A stretch of DNA of 64,000 bases from Antedon bifida (lineage: Eukaryota; Echinodermata; Crinoidea; Comatulida; Antedonidae), in NCBI GenBank assembly GCA_963402885.1, contig OY727100.1, forward strand, positions 8,481,501 through 8,545,500, in the 5' to 3' direction. The notes under the pieces were generated by a model that worked only from the letters and a program-made list of their open reading frames with translations, did no database searches and was not told the origin of the DNA. The position numbers and the translations under genes are program-made. Position 1 is the stretch's first letter. The number at the start of each line of letters is the position of its first letter. Shown here piece after piece: positions 58,401 to 60,632 of this stretch.

Positions 58401-59526
58401 TCTACCTATTAATGATTATTGCTCCTACATATCAATCGATTATTTATCGGTGATCCATCGATTGTATTGATTTATTTATTTTTTAACTTGGAAGTATAAC
58501 AATATATAACAAACATCAACAGAAACAATAAAATTGATTTATAACAAGTACAAAAACAAATTTCTTTCACTATAAAAACACTCTATGAAGAACTTAGGAA
58601 TAAACAATACTTCTTCTCTAACATATTTTGGAATCAAGAAACATAGATTTACAAATACAGGAGAACATTGCAATCATTCTCAACATACGTTGCTTAAAAC
58701 TGTAGGATGTTCGATCGCATATCTGTACTCATTAAAATATGTGGTACTTGAATGTGGGTGGCAAAATGGTCATGTAATGGCAACACTTCAGATGACAACC
58801 GGGCTGACACAATAATACATTCTGTTTTTTTTAAGTGTTGCATAGAATCCAACACCTCAATATGCACTGGCCAATGGATCTTCTGTGGAAATTCAGAGGA
58901 TACACATACAATAATTGACGGCCTTTCTTTGATGCCCCACTTTAAATATTCAGTGTTTGTTCGTGCTGTTAATCAAGTTAATATGACTAGCGAAGCTGTT
59001 TTTGCAGAATTTGTTACAGAGCCGTATCCTCCAATGGCTGTCAGTAAGTTTGAAATACAAAACGAAATGTTAAACTGAACTAAAACTAAACAAGGGAATT
59101 TACCCAAACAAGAACATTGGTTTAATTGTTCTTCTTCGCTTTTTGTAGCCTAATCAAAGGCCAACATAACGTTAATGAGACACGAATTGGTTCTTGACAT
59201 GGTGTACCCGTTTGAGTTTGACTACATAATTGTGTATATTTATTTTATTTTTCTTAGATGATGTCACTATTTCTTGGCCTACCGAGGGTACTGTCAAGTT
59301 AGACTGGGACGAAACATTTCAGTCTAAGTCACCGTTAGTCTATGAGTTGTCTGTGGGAACACAGAATGGGGCTTCTGATGTTGTTCAATGGATAGAAACA
59401 TCAGAAATAGCGATTTTATTGAACTTTAAACTAAATGTGGACTACTTTCTTACACTAACGGCCGTTAATTTTGCAGGCTTGGAATCTACCGTAAATGCTA
59501 CATTCTATCAGAGCGCCATACCATAA
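179..59526 (+). CDS. Giant secreted modular protein: C-type lectin / EGF / FN3-like array / DUF642-like (5' partial, 50 exons)
   Basis: Fifty exons join with GT-AG sites and matching phase into 10,023 nt, 3,340 residues and a stop at 59524-59526. Order of modules (residues from first visible codon): C-type lectin end 1-78; Cys-rich and EGF-like 79-197; unique region 197-397; FN3/Ig-like repeats 398-2745; DUF642/galactose-binding-like about 2745-2912; FN3-like repeats 2912-3340. Repeats carry 'DG.xIDxTPP' and 'D..SGI..Y' signatures. No transmembrane segment is visible, so secretion is inferred; signal peptide and first exons lie upstream of base 1. Introns range from about 90 bp to 13.7 kb and hold most mobile elements of the window. 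Lectin plus FN3 plus galactose-binding folds suggest glycan or matrix binding; this is inference. I do not recognise a named orthologue. Individual exon coordinates are given in the segment entries. Confidence 0.85.
694..1199. other. Intron sequence, no feature seen
   Basis: Start of the 6.1-kb intron after the lectin exons. AT-rich, with short purine/pyrimidine runs. I see no exon, RNA gene or repeat border here. Confidence 0.5.
1200..1810 (+). pseudogene. Non-LTR retrotransposon reverse transcriptase, C-terminal fragment
   Basis: The frame around 1261 reads L-N-I-Q-Y-A-D-D-I-S-F-L-F-T-S-Q, containing the RT catalytic YADD motif. It continues to D-Y-N-L-K-V-N-P-S-E-T, F-L-G-S-K-L-G-T-R and F-L-Y-N-C-E-L-W-T-M-T, which are typical of LINE RT thumb and C-terminal parts. 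After a stop near 1668 and a frame change near 1730, the tail I-E-W-R-K-K-V-K-K-R-R-L-T-W-Y-G-H-L follows. The 5' half (endonuclease and fingers) is missing and several frameshifts are present, so this is a dead fragment. It abuts the foldback element at 1876. Confidence 0.85.
1947..2235 (+). repeat. 31-bp tandem array, left arm
   Basis: About nine units of 31 bp, each with an EcoRI site: gacggaattctcagatagtt then tatctcggaaa. Units differ at a few positions (ctcag/cttag/tttaa). Confidence 0.9.
2345..3996 (+). repeat. ~195-bp tandem array, left arm
   Basis: Unit starts with atgatttatagggctataat are at about 2348, 2541, 2733, 2934, 3129, 3325, 3510, 3702 and 3899, a period of 185-201 bp. Each unit itself has an inner inverted repeat, ggcatggaccgg ... 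ccggtccatgcc, so each monomer could form a hairpin. Confidence 0.9.
3997..4810 (-). repeat. ~195-bp tandem array, inverted right arm
   Basis: Reverse-complement units end with ccctataaatcat at about 4018, 4214, 4405, 4598 and 4790. They join the left array head to head at about 3997. Confidence 0.9.
5185..5575 (-). repeat. 31-bp tandem array, right arm
   Basis: About twelve 31-bp units in inverted orientation (gaattccgtctttccgagat). A variant subtype with cgttatcttgg occupies 5225-5410. The arm also holds about 240 bp (4940-5180) with no partner in the left arm. Confidence 0.85.
5799..5940 (+). repeat. Minisatellite, unit ttgttacgttagtggttaat
   Basis: Six diverged copies of a ~20-26-bp unit between 5799 and 5940; one further partial copy (gttgcgttagtggttaat) lies at 6301-6320, after the intervening dispersed repeat. 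Confidence 0.8.
6028..6297 (+). repeat. Dispersed repeat starting acctccgccaaggaggttat with internal (TG)n
   Basis: It begins with the small palindrome cctccgccaaggagg, then ttatgttttcacccctgtat, a TG/TTTG microsatellite (about 6064-6112), a 'ggccacagtttttatccgat' core, and ends near cctggatccgcctctg. It splits the neighbouring minisatellite, which suggests insertion into it. The form recalls a widespread invertebrate short interspersed or MITE-like family; that is from memory, not from a search. Confidence 0.6.
6585..6628 (+). repeat. (AC/GC)n microsatellite
   Basis: Mixed acacac/cgcgcgcac run in the intron before exon 6823. Confidence 0.8.
6823..7843 (+). CDS. Segment 2: Cys-rich and EGF-like modules (exons 6823-6936, 7326-7457, 7733-7843)
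   Basis: Three exons, all phase 1-1, the usual phase for shuffled extracellular modules. Exon 6823-6936 holds six Cys in a compact block (S-C-S-C-S-S-C-D). Exon 7326-7457 reads E-C-T-G-I-P-N-C-D followed by C-T-T-S-S-N-Q-V-C-T-K-C-N-G, a partial furin/EGF-like pattern. Exon 7733-7843 ends C-T-C-T-T-G-F-S-G-S-D-C, the standard EGF C-terminal signature. Acceptors and donors: ttgttaacag / gtaggt, tgtttacag / gtactg, gttgatag / gtaaga. Confidence 0.8.
7057..7212. mobile_element. MITE with ~28-bp TIR GCTTGGTTCCCACT
   Basis: Left end gcttggttcccactagaacg, right end ctctagtgggaactaagc; about 28 bp pair with few mismatches. 156 bp, no coding potential. A second member of the family is at 62986-63094. 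Confidence 0.75.
8122..10750 (+). CDS. Segment 3: unrecognised Cys-containing region (exons 8122-8373, 10058-10196, 10543-10750)
   Basis: About 200 residues between the EGF-like part and the FN3-like array. It starts M-T-S-F-A-D-P-T-M-D-Y-C and has scattered cysteines (Y-Q-C-S-G-V-D, A-H-C-A-V-T-S-S-C-S-S, F-N-C-G-E-D-I). The last exon, R-I-T-I-D-I-D-V-E-N-G-G then R-R-T-G-N-Y-V-F-D-F-I-D, is likely beta-rich. Phases 1, 1 and 2 join without stops. I do not recognise the fold; it could be the first divergent repeats of the array. Confidence 0.7.
9250..9430 (+). repeat. Dispersed repeat, copy 1 (cf. 23205-23345)
   Basis: Shares ctgttgattcgcgtcaacca, atcaaagggc, aatccaaaatcgttcaa, gtgagccctcata and ggtccagcagctgggacct with 23205-23345. 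The spacing is nearly the same. No coding capacity. Confidence 0.75.
9470..9960 (+). repeat. Two direct copies of a repeat with a hairpin core
   Basis: Blocks at about 9475-9635 and 9795-9940 both read gttgtacctatcctcttccc, gggtttgtttaaatgagtcc, a palindrome around 'ggactcatt', and agggtgctaattt. The palindromes (9547-9580, 9841-9875) can form hairpins. The segment between them (9640-9790) is shared, inverted, with 11760-11880 and, diverged, with 24300-24375. Confidence 0.7.
10340..10368 (+). repeat. (TA)n microsatellite
   Basis: About 14 TA units in the intron between exons 10058-10196 and 10543-10750. Confidence 0.9.
10864..11044 (+). CDS. Segment 4a: first FN3-like repeat, exon before the 13.7-kb intron
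   Basis: Reads I-S-V-S-W-S-G-W-T-D-L-D-S-D-V-K-R-Y-W-Y, the 'W..F.D..S.I..Y.W' pattern of the repeats in this protein, ending M-L-P-H-P and one base of the next codon. Acceptor attttcag, donor gtatgt. The following intron (11045-24710) contains the Helentron. Confidence 0.8.
11240..11420 (+). repeat. Dispersed repeat, copy 1 (inverted copy at 42965-43130)
   Basis: The text ttcctgctccaaactagtca, tccattcattgaagc, ggtggtgactatag matches the reverse complement of 42965-43130 with moderate divergence. No ORF. Confidence 0.65.
11750..12005 (-). repeat. Inverted copy of the 9640-9960 repeat
   Basis: Read on the minus strand: ttgggtttgttt-like start, agtaattcccagtgagctaa, the segment with tattcgttcc, and agcacgacctagatggtatg at its end. 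It parallels 9590-9790 and the gatggtacgctcgc stretch at 9922. Confidence 0.65.
12830..13050 (+). repeat. GACCGACA-core dispersed repeat, copy A
   Basis: It carries caaggccaacagccataagt, then aaacagttcaaaaagtacag, gtgatacc, a (gaccgaca)n core, and catagtgaactatagagtca as right end. The same flanks recur at five other places in this window, so the tetranucleotide core belongs to a mobile or dispersed unit. Confidence 0.75.
13155..14050 (+). pseudogene. Helentron module 1: C19 (USP-type) ubiquitin-specific peptidase
   Basis: N-A-C-F-C-N-S-I-I-Q-V-L matches the USP Cys box (GNTCYLNSxLQ), V-G-T-Q-Q-D-A-K-E-F-M is the QQDAHEF motif, C-S-S-C...C-S-K-C are zinc-type CxxC pairs, and Y-S-G-H-Y-Y-S-L-L with W-Y-K-C-E-D is the His box. 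Catalytic Cys and His are both present. A one-base frame change near 13860-13875 separates the His box from the rest. The substrate would be ubiquitin or a ubiquitin-like protein; Helitron relatives usually carry an OTU-type protease instead. Activity is ruled out in this copy by the frameshift. Confidence 0.8.
14926..15890 (+). repeat. Helentron module 2: ~14 x 69-bp repeat encoding a 23-residue coiled coil
   Basis: Unit consensus R-Q-K-N-E-T-L-F-K-Q-K-L-A-E-E-K-H-K-Q-R (then E-S-E). About 14 copies; two subtypes (L-A-E-E-K-H-K-Q and R-A-E-E-K-Q-S-E) alternate. A frame change near 15745 lies within the array. Highly charged, heptad-like, predicted alpha-helical. Just upstream, C-I-G-C-N-R-A-F-K-R-I-I-R-H-L with C-R-N-H-Y-D looks like a zinc finger. 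Confidence 0.85.
15950..16846 (+). pseudogene. Helentron module 3: DUF6570-like zinc-binding region
   Basis: Y-I-C-I-S-C-H-R-K-L-Y and F-I-C-F-T-C-H-T-Y-M-I-K-G-K-M give two CxxCH pairs, then L-A-R-N-L-I-F-Q-K-I and N-V-P-I-P-E-E. This order is typical of the conserved region ahead of the Helitron Rep domain. TGA at 16325-16327 follows P-K-S-R where family members usually have W, so it is a simple nonsense change (TGG to TGA). A second break lies at about 16830-16880, possibly two compensating frameshifts. Confidence 0.75.
16883..19285 (+). pseudogene. Helentron module 4: Rep (HUH endonuclease) domain
   Basis: Y-D-P-R-F-A-N-D-P-A-Y-I-F and F-F-T-L-S-C-A-D-I-R-W-P-E form the Helitron_like_N region. 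F-Q-F-R-G-A-P-H-T-H-G-V (about 17546-17581) is the HUH metal-binding motif. A-C-R-K-Y-G-T-T-C-R-F-N-F-P follows, and Y-I-S-D-Y-Y-S-K-D-D (about 18469-18498) holds the catalytic tyrosines. The domain would nick and join single strands in rolling-circle transposition. Frame changes at about 17424, 17590, 18380 and 19275 break it into four pieces, but all key residues survive. Confidence 0.85.
19279..21020 (+). pseudogene. Helentron module 5: PIF1-type helicase
   Basis: Longest intact stretch. Walker A G-G-A-G-A-G-K-S-S at residues 125-133, Walker B I-I-I-D-E-F-S-M-L, motif III L-L-F-G-D-I-L-Q-L-K-P-V, and near the end F-A-C-T-A-H-K-M-Q-G-A-T and Y-V-M-L-S-R-V-Q. This is the usual set for a 5'-3' SF1B helicase of the Pif1/RecD group, which unwinds DNA during rolling-circle transposition. 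All motifs look intact in this piece. Confidence 0.9.
21021..21555 (+). pseudogene. Helentron module 6: EEP (AP-like) endonuclease
   Basis: In frame with the helicase: I-S-S-L-N-I-R-S-L, L-Q-E-T-W-C-E-D-D, Y-I-V-G-D-F-N-I-D-I-L and L-I-D-H-V-Y-I-R-S. These correspond to the N, QE, GDFN and DH motifs of the exonuclease-endonuclease-phosphatase fold. Length about 178 residues is short for the fold, though motif order is complete. Its presence separates Helentrons from canonical Helitrons. Confidence 0.8.
21600..21745 (+). repeat. ~60-bp direct duplication in the Helentron 3' tail
   Basis: cttgttttgcatgaataaaa occurs at 21601 and 21661, each followed by tg.tatataata and aaactttgct.ttgctgttt. 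It may belong to the 3' terminal region of the element. Confidence 0.7.
21855..22110 (+). repeat. GACCGACA-core dispersed repeat, copies B and C in tandem
   Basis: Two consecutive copies (about 21858-21990 and 22000-22108), each acatcaaaacagttcaaaaa, gtgatacc, GACCGACA core, catagtgaactata. Confidence 0.8.
22672..22782 (+). repeat. GACCGACA-core dispersed repeat, copy D
   Basis: Starts gcgataaaacgcatagtgat, ends gtcgcgtccacgcgactaaa. Confidence 0.8.
23037..23067 (+). repeat. (TAA)n microsatellite
   Basis: About ten TAA units. Confidence 0.9.
23205..23345 (+). repeat. Dispersed repeat, copy 2 (cf. 9250-9430)
   Basis: Same ordered blocks as at 9250-9430, including ctgttgattcgcgtcaacca and ggtccagcagctgggacct. 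Confidence 0.75.
23490..23795 (+). pseudogene. LINE reverse transcriptase C-terminal fragment
   Basis: D-E-C-Y-K-L-Y-Y-T-N-I-D, F-I-K-S-Q-Q-R-N-Y-A-A-H-L-I-R, D-N-D-R-I-M-K-K-L-F-F and K-R-G-R-T match the tail common to many animal LINE RT proteins. After a frame change near 23725 the tail continues V-L-D-N-V-G-I-V-R-Q-A-F-I-N-N-S. Only the last ~100 residues remain. The family differs from that at 1.2-1.8 kb. Confidence 0.75.
24290..24375 (+). repeat. Short diverged copy of the 9676-9775 repeat
   Basis: agtcctgcggtac, ttttttacgctgaaatgaca and gtgtattctagaac parallel agtcctttggtac, ttttttctcgctggaattac, gtgtattcgataac. Confidence 0.5.
24711..24986 (+). CDS. Segment 4b: exon after the Helentron-bearing intron
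   Basis: Acceptor tctttttaag at 24710 gives G-L-F-S-V-V-L-E-V-F-D-L-A, which completes the FN3-like beta strands after 'HP'. The alternative AG twelve bases downstream would keep the frame but lose G-L-F-S. The exon goes on R-R-F-I-L-F-D-D and E-W-L-T-D-L-H-S-N-V, and ends L-L-P with one base of the next codon. Exon-intron phase (1) matches on both sides of the intron, so the Helentron insertion has not disturbed the frame. Confidence 0.8.
25477..27057 (+). CDS. Segment 5: linker and atypical Ig-like repeats (exons 25477-25825, 26032-26155, 26872-27057)
   Basis: The first exon reads E-Y-D-Q-W-T-G-T-R-G-R-N-A-I-P-N, then S-I-T-F-W-V-R-G-T-D-I-M-G-N and V-H-V-D-S-S, a divergent version of the 'VDSSPP' repeat boundary with SEA in place of SPP. 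Next, F-D-A-H-S-G-L-K-T-I-H-W-E-L-Y-D is a clear 'D..SG' strand. The third exon has a local Cys cluster C-H-P-P-D-C-I-C-I-P-K-G-D-C and Y-V-T-I-T-V-T-N-H-A. The donor at 25826 is gttagt (weak at +3). Confidence 0.75.
27474..28124 (+). CDS. Segment 6: FN3-like repeats (exons 27474-27674, 27841-28124)
   Basis: Begins I-T-I-D-T-S-P-P-H-E-G-T-V, then F-F-D-K-E-S-G-I-K-Y-Y-K-Y-G-I-S, the repeat core. The second exon gives Y-Y-C-T-V-V-A-F-N-N-A, C-S-D-G-V-T-I-D-S-S-P-P and a long tail with T-V-W-F-I-G-Q-D-L. Phases 0, 0 and 2. These are the first fully canonical repeats of the array. Confidence 0.8.
29402..30093 (+). CDS. Segment 7: FN3-like repeat (exons 29402-29546, 29875-30093)
   Basis: Exon 29402-29546 (I-S-S-S-R-K-I-N-E-A-T-L-Y) completes the codon left by the previous exon in phase 2. 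Exon 29875-30093 reads L-S-V-T-W-I-G-E-D-N-E-S-E-I-F-D-Y-S-V-G-L and Y-I-V-I-K-A-M-N-R-A-K-M-S-T. It ends just before the 9-kb intron with the long-inverted-arm element. Confidence 0.75.
30412..31720 (+). repeat. Left inverted arm of the 8.5-kb element
   Basis: Runs from actatttaacgatctagtca to the innermost matched block at about 31640-31720. It contains perfect TGACCTTTGACCT at 31038-31050 and 31206-31218 and near matches at 30867 and 31342. Confidence 0.75.
31897..33961 (-). pseudogene. PIN/XPG-like nuclease-type protein with C-terminal CXC motif, transposon cargo (frameshifted, 5' truncated)
   Basis: 598 residues then, after one frameshift near 32210, about 100 more. N-terminal part: P-F-T-S-I-G-V-D-H-A-V-E-Q-V-N-K and G-G-L-V-G-I-S, which recall a repetitive protein family of marine invertebrates with D-Q-A-H-E-Q-N-N and G-G-A-V-G-L. 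C-terminal half: N-H-E-E-A-D-T-L-M-I-Y-H, S-E-D-T-D-V-L-I-L-A and L-H-A-F-T-G-S-D-T-T-G, then F-S-G-K-G-K; the spaced acidic residues resemble PIN/XPG-I nucleases. The last part C-K-C-K-G-D-C-S-T-R-M-C-P-C-R-R resembles a tesmin/TSO1 CXC DNA-binding motif. Across the frameshift the other frame reads A-H-I-Q-A-S-V-W-E-Q-A, so it is a one-base error. Upstream homology stops at about 33980. Family function is not known to me; DNA cleavage is inference. Confidence 0.7.
34749..35830 (-). repeat. Right inverted arm, inner part
   Basis: Complement of about 30650-31720, with AGGTCAAAGGTCA at 35208-35220 and 35385-35397, and the opposite orientation at 35804-35816. It ends abruptly near 35830. Confidence 0.75.
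36701..36822 (+). repeat. GACCGACA-core dispersed repeat, copy E
   Basis: Most complete small copy: caaggccaacagccattaag, gtgatacctgaccgacagac core, catagtgaactatagagtcg, cgtccacgcgactaaaaa. Confidence 0.8.
37298..37462 (+). repeat. GACCGACA-core dispersed repeat, copy F
   Basis: acatcaaaacagttcaaaaa, gtgataccgg, a core with a long (gaca)n run, and gtcgcgtccacgcgactaaa. Confidence 0.8.
38090..38907 (-). repeat. Right inverted arm, outer part
   Basis: Complement of the outer left arm. Shared blocks: tttgaatttggggctgttac, catggttacgggatcgtgaa, tagcaccataataaagt, aaaattctacgg. It ends at atcgttaaatagt (38907). Confidence 0.75.
39108..39748 (+). CDS. Segment 8: FN3-like repeat (exons 39108-39261, 39468-39748)
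   Basis: Starts L-I-G-P-I-I-V-D-V-T-P-P-T-F-T, the repeat-boundary signature, then A-E-W-N-S-N-S-F-I-D-G and Y-Y-V-A-V. The second exon has V-Y-F-V-S-I-K-A-T-N-V-A-G-L-S-T, a standard FN3 F-G strand region. Phase 1 between the exons. Confidence 0.8.
39875..41241 (+). CDS. Segment 9: FN3-like repeats (exons 39875-40075, 40247-40382, 40470-40595, 40847-41241)
   Basis: Core strands V-Y-W-Y-G-F-Q-N-I-H-D-D-V-S-Y-H-V-A-V-G-T, then T-V-I-A-T-S-S-A-G-S-V-N-V-S-S-D-G-V-S-I, where the usual 'TPP' is missing. The 395-nt exon contains Y-R-S-K-L-E-F-C-N-S-D-M-C-F-N-P and D-H-Y-E-W-S-L-T-N-G. Phases 0, 1, 1 and 0. Confidence 0.75.
41583..41645 (+). repeat. Short direct repeat around 'ggacaaa.atggtt..aaccagatccc'
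   Basis: Two copies of about 30 bp in the intron between exons 40847-41241 and 41705-41870. Confidence 0.6.
41705..42604 (+). CDS. Segment 10: FN3-like repeats (exons 41705-41870, 42005-42223, 42393-42604)
   Basis: R-L-L-V-K-G-F-N-K-A-A-L-S-S gives an F strand. Exon 42005-42223 is divergent (F-T-Y-E-W-A-V-I-G-I-S, C-A-H-P-N-T-L-K-C). Exon 42393-42604 gives Y-F-I-C-I-H-A-E-K, then C-S-D-G-V-V-I-D-H-T-P-P-T-Q-G-D-V-W, a clear repeat boundary. Confidence 0.75.
42965..43145 (-). repeat. Dispersed repeat, inverted copy of 11240-11420, followed by (TA)n
   Basis: tagtcaccacc, cttctatgaatggatgac, gttgggagcaggaacgctag and cagtaccgttttgatt are the complement of the 11.3-kb copy. A short (TA)n run ends it. 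Confidence 0.65.
43177..43922 (+). CDS. Segment 11: FN3-like repeat (exons 43177-43282, 43490-43606, 43787-43922)
   Basis: D-L-S-I-S-W-D-S-F-V-D-V and H-S-G-I-K-Y-Y-E-Y-S-V, then G-T-Y-S-G-G-I-D-V-I, S-Y-Y-A-T-I-K, and finally S-Q-G-I-T-V-D-S-T-P-P-V-L-G. Three short exons make one repeat, with phases 1, 1 and 2. Confidence 0.8.
44015..44884 (+). CDS. Segment 12: FN3-like repeats (exons 44015-44195, 44617-44884)
   Basis: S-W-D-S-V-F-T-D-H-E-S-G-I-S-S-Y-E-W-S-I-G is the archetype of the repeat core in this protein. The second exon has A-Y-N-E-A-G-L-S-T, S-G-A-I-T-V-D-T-S-P-P-S-A-G-F-V-Y-D-G and I-D-Y-S-W-K-V-G-L. The 3.6-kb intron that follows holds a TIR element. Confidence 0.85.
45152..48363. 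mobile_element. 3.2-kb non-autonomous TIR element, relative of the 8.5-kb element
   Basis: Inverted ends of about 180 bp: agtccggtggcaggaggggg on the left, ctcctgccaccggact on the right. Both continue through the pentamer-rich ggtggtgat / cccgaaaggggacaaattgc, cttttctagaccagaatttt and gcttcctatcctgatcgat blocks. The interior repeats the ~150-bp monomer seen in the arms at 30.4-38.9 kb, with perfect DR1 sites at 45406-45418, 47373-47385 and 47894-47906. The right end reads actaatcgtta, as at 38890-38902. No ORF of note, so it would need enzymes supplied in trans. Confidence 0.75.
46018..46960 (+). repeat. ~150-220-bp tandem repeat in the centre of the 3.2-kb element
   Basis: About six units, starting ggcaaatcca(t)a near 46034, 46252, 46403, 46560, 46736 and 46893. 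Each has gat(c/t)gag(a/g)gtgcacagg and cttatatttccattatgggg or a diverged form. Confidence 0.7.
48474..49146 (+). CDS. Segment 13: FN3-like repeats (exons 48474-48660, 48825-49146)
   Basis: Y-Y-T-T-V-T-A-C-D-A-A-D-L, S-D-G-I-V-I-D-N-S-P-P-V-A-G-F-V-F-D-G, then F-N-D-P-H-S-G-L-S-Y-F-E-W-R-A-G and V-T-V-K-A-Y-N-K-V-G-L-S. The last boundary reads F-I-V-D-I-T-V-P-T, with VP for PP. Confidence 0.85.
49265..50369 (+). CDS. Segment 14: FN3-like repeats (exons 49265-49384, 49539-49667, 49853-50071, 50232-50369)
   Basis: All four exons are phase 0. Readings: V-N-W-E-F-A-D-S-E-S-G-I-R-R-Q; Y-Q-V-K-V-V-T-C-N-C-A-K-L-C-T-E; V-D-S-T-P-P-T-V-G-T-F; F-V-D-A-H-S-G-V-N-Q-Y-R-F-T-I-G; and Y-I-S-L-W-A-V-N-G. 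The next intron carries a 1.8-kb TIR element. Confidence 0.8.
50458..52250. mobile_element. 1.8-kb TIR element, ends GGGGAGCTCCTAC
   Basis: Left end ttaaggggagctcctacatt, right end gaaagtaggagctcccctat followed by taa; about 18 bp match in inverse orientation. TTAA stands next to the left end and TATTAA next to the right, so a TTAA target is possible. The interior has no long ORF. Confidence 0.6.
52364..53568 (+). CDS. Segment 15: FN3-like repeats with a Cys cluster (exons 52364-52550, 52725-52878, 53170-53297, 53429-53568)
   Basis: The first exon completes V-N-G-V-G-L-S-S and has a Cys cluster, C-S-A-Y-S-C-E-G-H-C-I-C-A-P-Q-N-Q-V-C, close to that at 26.9 kb. Then E-P-S-T-P-I-I, R-Y-E-W-S-A-G-D-F, Y-Y-F-Y-V-R-A-W-Y and S-N-G-I-T-V-D-V-R-P-P. 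Phases 1, 2, 1 and 0. The recurrent C-x-C cluster marks a variant repeat type. Confidence 0.75.
54059..55120 (+). CDS. Segment 16: FN3-like repeats (exons 54059-54206, 54586-54786, 54917-55120)
   Basis: S-V-S-W-R-N-V-F-R-D-E-S-G-G-I-S-H-F-E-V-S-L, R-Y-Y-T-N-V-R-G-Y-N-H-A-G-L, S-D-G-F-I-V-D-L-Q-I-P-V-A-G-T-V-T-D-G, and F-I-D-F-E-S-F-I-S-H-Y-E. All internal phases are 1. Confidence 0.8.
54365..54530 (+). other. GC-richer island in an intron, possible repeat fragment
   Basis: The stretch from accagattatcgagcatt to cgggaatcaccttaaatttt has a base composition unlike its surroundings. No second copy in the window. No exon joins it to the neighbours. Confidence 0.3.
55401..56005 (+). CDS. Segment 17: FN3-like end plus DUF642/galactose-binding-like module (single 605-nt exon)
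   Basis: The first ~35 residues finish an FN3-like repeat (S-D-G-F-V-I-D-T-T-P-P). The other ~165 residues show the order typical of DUF642-type galactose-binding-like domains: L-T-N-P-S-F-E-D-S at the start, W-R-L-S-I-N-S-S-I-V-V-Y in the middle, D-G-A-L-F-V-L-V-H-G-G, Q-S-V-K-T-E-P-G-H-H-Y-M-L-T-F, and M-L-L-D-N-V-T-V across the next junction. It is the longest exon of the gene and the only visible copy of this module. Assignment rests on motif order, not on a search. Donor is gttagt, giving phase 0 into exon 56155. Confidence 0.7.
56155..56320 (+). CDS. Segment 18: FN3-like exon, first copy of a tandem duplication
   Basis: Phase 0 start after ccaatag. Reads V-A-T-Y-S-Y-S-S-N-N-K-N-F, I-W-H-F-I-D-P-E-S-P-I-V-D-Y-T-W-A-I-G with the next exon. 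A near-identical second copy follows 214 bp downstream but does not fit the reading frame at its 5' end. Confidence 0.75.
56173..56600 (+). repeat. 214-bp tandem duplication spanning an exon
   Basis: agttccaacaacaaaaactt begins at 56173 and at 56387. The units stay near identical (about 98 percent) through the exon, its donor gtaaac and intron sequence to tgtctggcat. The second exon copy lacks the original acceptor and first six codons. An AG exists at 56387-56388, but using it after the first copy leads at once to TGA. Confidence 0.85.
56717..57653 (+). CDS. Segment 19: FN3-like repeats (exons 56717-57028, 57322-57653)
   Basis: G-T-I-P-G-G-T-Q-V, I-T-V-I-A-T-N-A-A-D-L-S-T, L-T-I-D-M-T-E-P-T-V-D-F-V-F-D-G, C-D-A-Q-S-G-I-Y-L-C-E-W-G-I. 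The donor at 57029 is gttggt; the better-looking gtaaca four bases on would break the frame. The second exon reads G-Y-N-P-F-S-D-D-I-Q, S-D-G-V-V-I-V-T-R-P-P and V-E-L-E-W-D-G-F-Y-D-P. Confidence 0.75.
57764..58030 (+). repeat. tRNA-derived SINE
   Basis: 57764-57839 looks like a tRNA: gtcgag...ctcgac can pair as acceptor stem, tggcgcag is A-box like, and ggttcaagacaatcc (57820) is B-box like. The body continues to gattcgtattaaagcgcatt and cgaattcacaatctt. The last ~80 bp recur at 60633-60728 without the tRNA head, supporting a retroposed family. Confidence 0.6.
58229..58720 (+). repeat. 492-bp repeat, copy 1
   Basis: From atcatagcgttgcagtatta to gtaggatgttcgatcgcat, nearly identical to 63156-63647 with the same orientation. 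It includes a diverged dyad tcgattatttatcgg / ccatcgattg. No ORF. Confidence 0.9.
58836..59526 (+). CDS. Segment 20: last two exons and stop (58836-59043, 59258-59526)
   Basis: Exon 58836-59043 begins C-C-I-E-S-N-T-S-I-C and has Y-S-V-F-V-R-A-V-N-Q-V-N. The last exon reads D-V-T-I-S-W-P-T-E-G, K-L-D-W-D-E-T-F and L-T-L-T-A-V-N-F-A-G-L-E-S-T, ending Q-S-A-I-P and TAA. There is no hydrophobic C-terminal segment or GPI-type tail, so the protein ends inside a last FN3-like fold and is probably released. Confidence 0.8.
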
Positions 59527-60027
59527 AGACACCTGGAAATATGTGTTTCTACTTTTTAAATATTATTAAGTTTTAACCTCTTTTATTGTAGTAATAATTG
59601 CATGACAACATACTGTTGCTAACAAACGTAGACAATTATTCTTATTTCATAGTAGACATAGTTTAGAATTTCAAGTTTACAGTCCTTTTTAATTAATCCC
59701 TTTAAATGACGCAATGACCCAGGAATACTACATAAGCAGTTGACTAGCTTTTGGATTGTACATCAGTATTTTTATTTTTCAAAAATTAGTAAGAATCTAT
59801 TTAAAAGAAGTGATTTACTTGTCCATTAAATAATATTTGTTTGCGTAATAGTATCTGTAAGTTGAAATTCCACTTAATTTCATATGCATATATATAGCAA
59901 ATATTGAGTTATTAGCAAGTTTTTAGTTATTTCATTCAGTGTCCAGAGTCGGACTACTTACATAATGCATCAAAGTAAAATACAAATAATTCTGAAATAA
60001 TAGTGTACTTTTTGGTTGTGGAGGTCA

Positions 60028-60402
60028 AATAAACGTATGGTCCATTGTAAAATAATATTAATACATTATCAAGCACTTAAACACGCAACCCAGGCACTAA
60101 CATTATTGAAAGCGATGTACACATAATAAAGCAACCAATTTACTTTTAGCTATCTAAATTTGGTTTATTTTCAACAAAAATCTTCATGACATAAGAAGTA
60201 CATTTGTTTTGCTAAAGAATGTTGTATCTACACTAACAATATGAAATATCATTTTATTGCCTTCGCCATGGTTAAACTAATATTGACCCTTCTTTGATAA
60301 TGAACTTGTCAATTAGAACTACATTGTTTATTCTATTAGTTATTGATATTATAAATGACAATGTTTCTAAGTTACTTATCATGTTAATCATTAACAAATA
60401 AA
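60028..60402 (+). terminator. Candidate polyadenylation signals of the giant gene
   Basis: AATAAA hexamers lie at 60028-60033, 60125-60130 and 60397-60402, about 0.5 to 0.9 kb after the stop. In such AT-rich DNA chance matches are frequent, so which one is used cannot be told. Confidence 0.25.
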
Positions 60403-60632
60403 ATCTAAACTTTGATCTAGAATTTATTAAGATTTGAAAAACGACTTTTTTCTTTATTTACTTTACCTGATAAAACATTAAAACGAATCATAAAGCTTTA
60501 TGTTTCGTTGCCTCCCTTTTCGTTTTTCTTTTTGTTGTTGTAATTAGGTAGCCTAATTGGCATCGATATCAAAACATCATCTAACACGGTTTTCGCATTC
60601 GTAAAGTTTTAATTGTTACGTAAATACATAAT

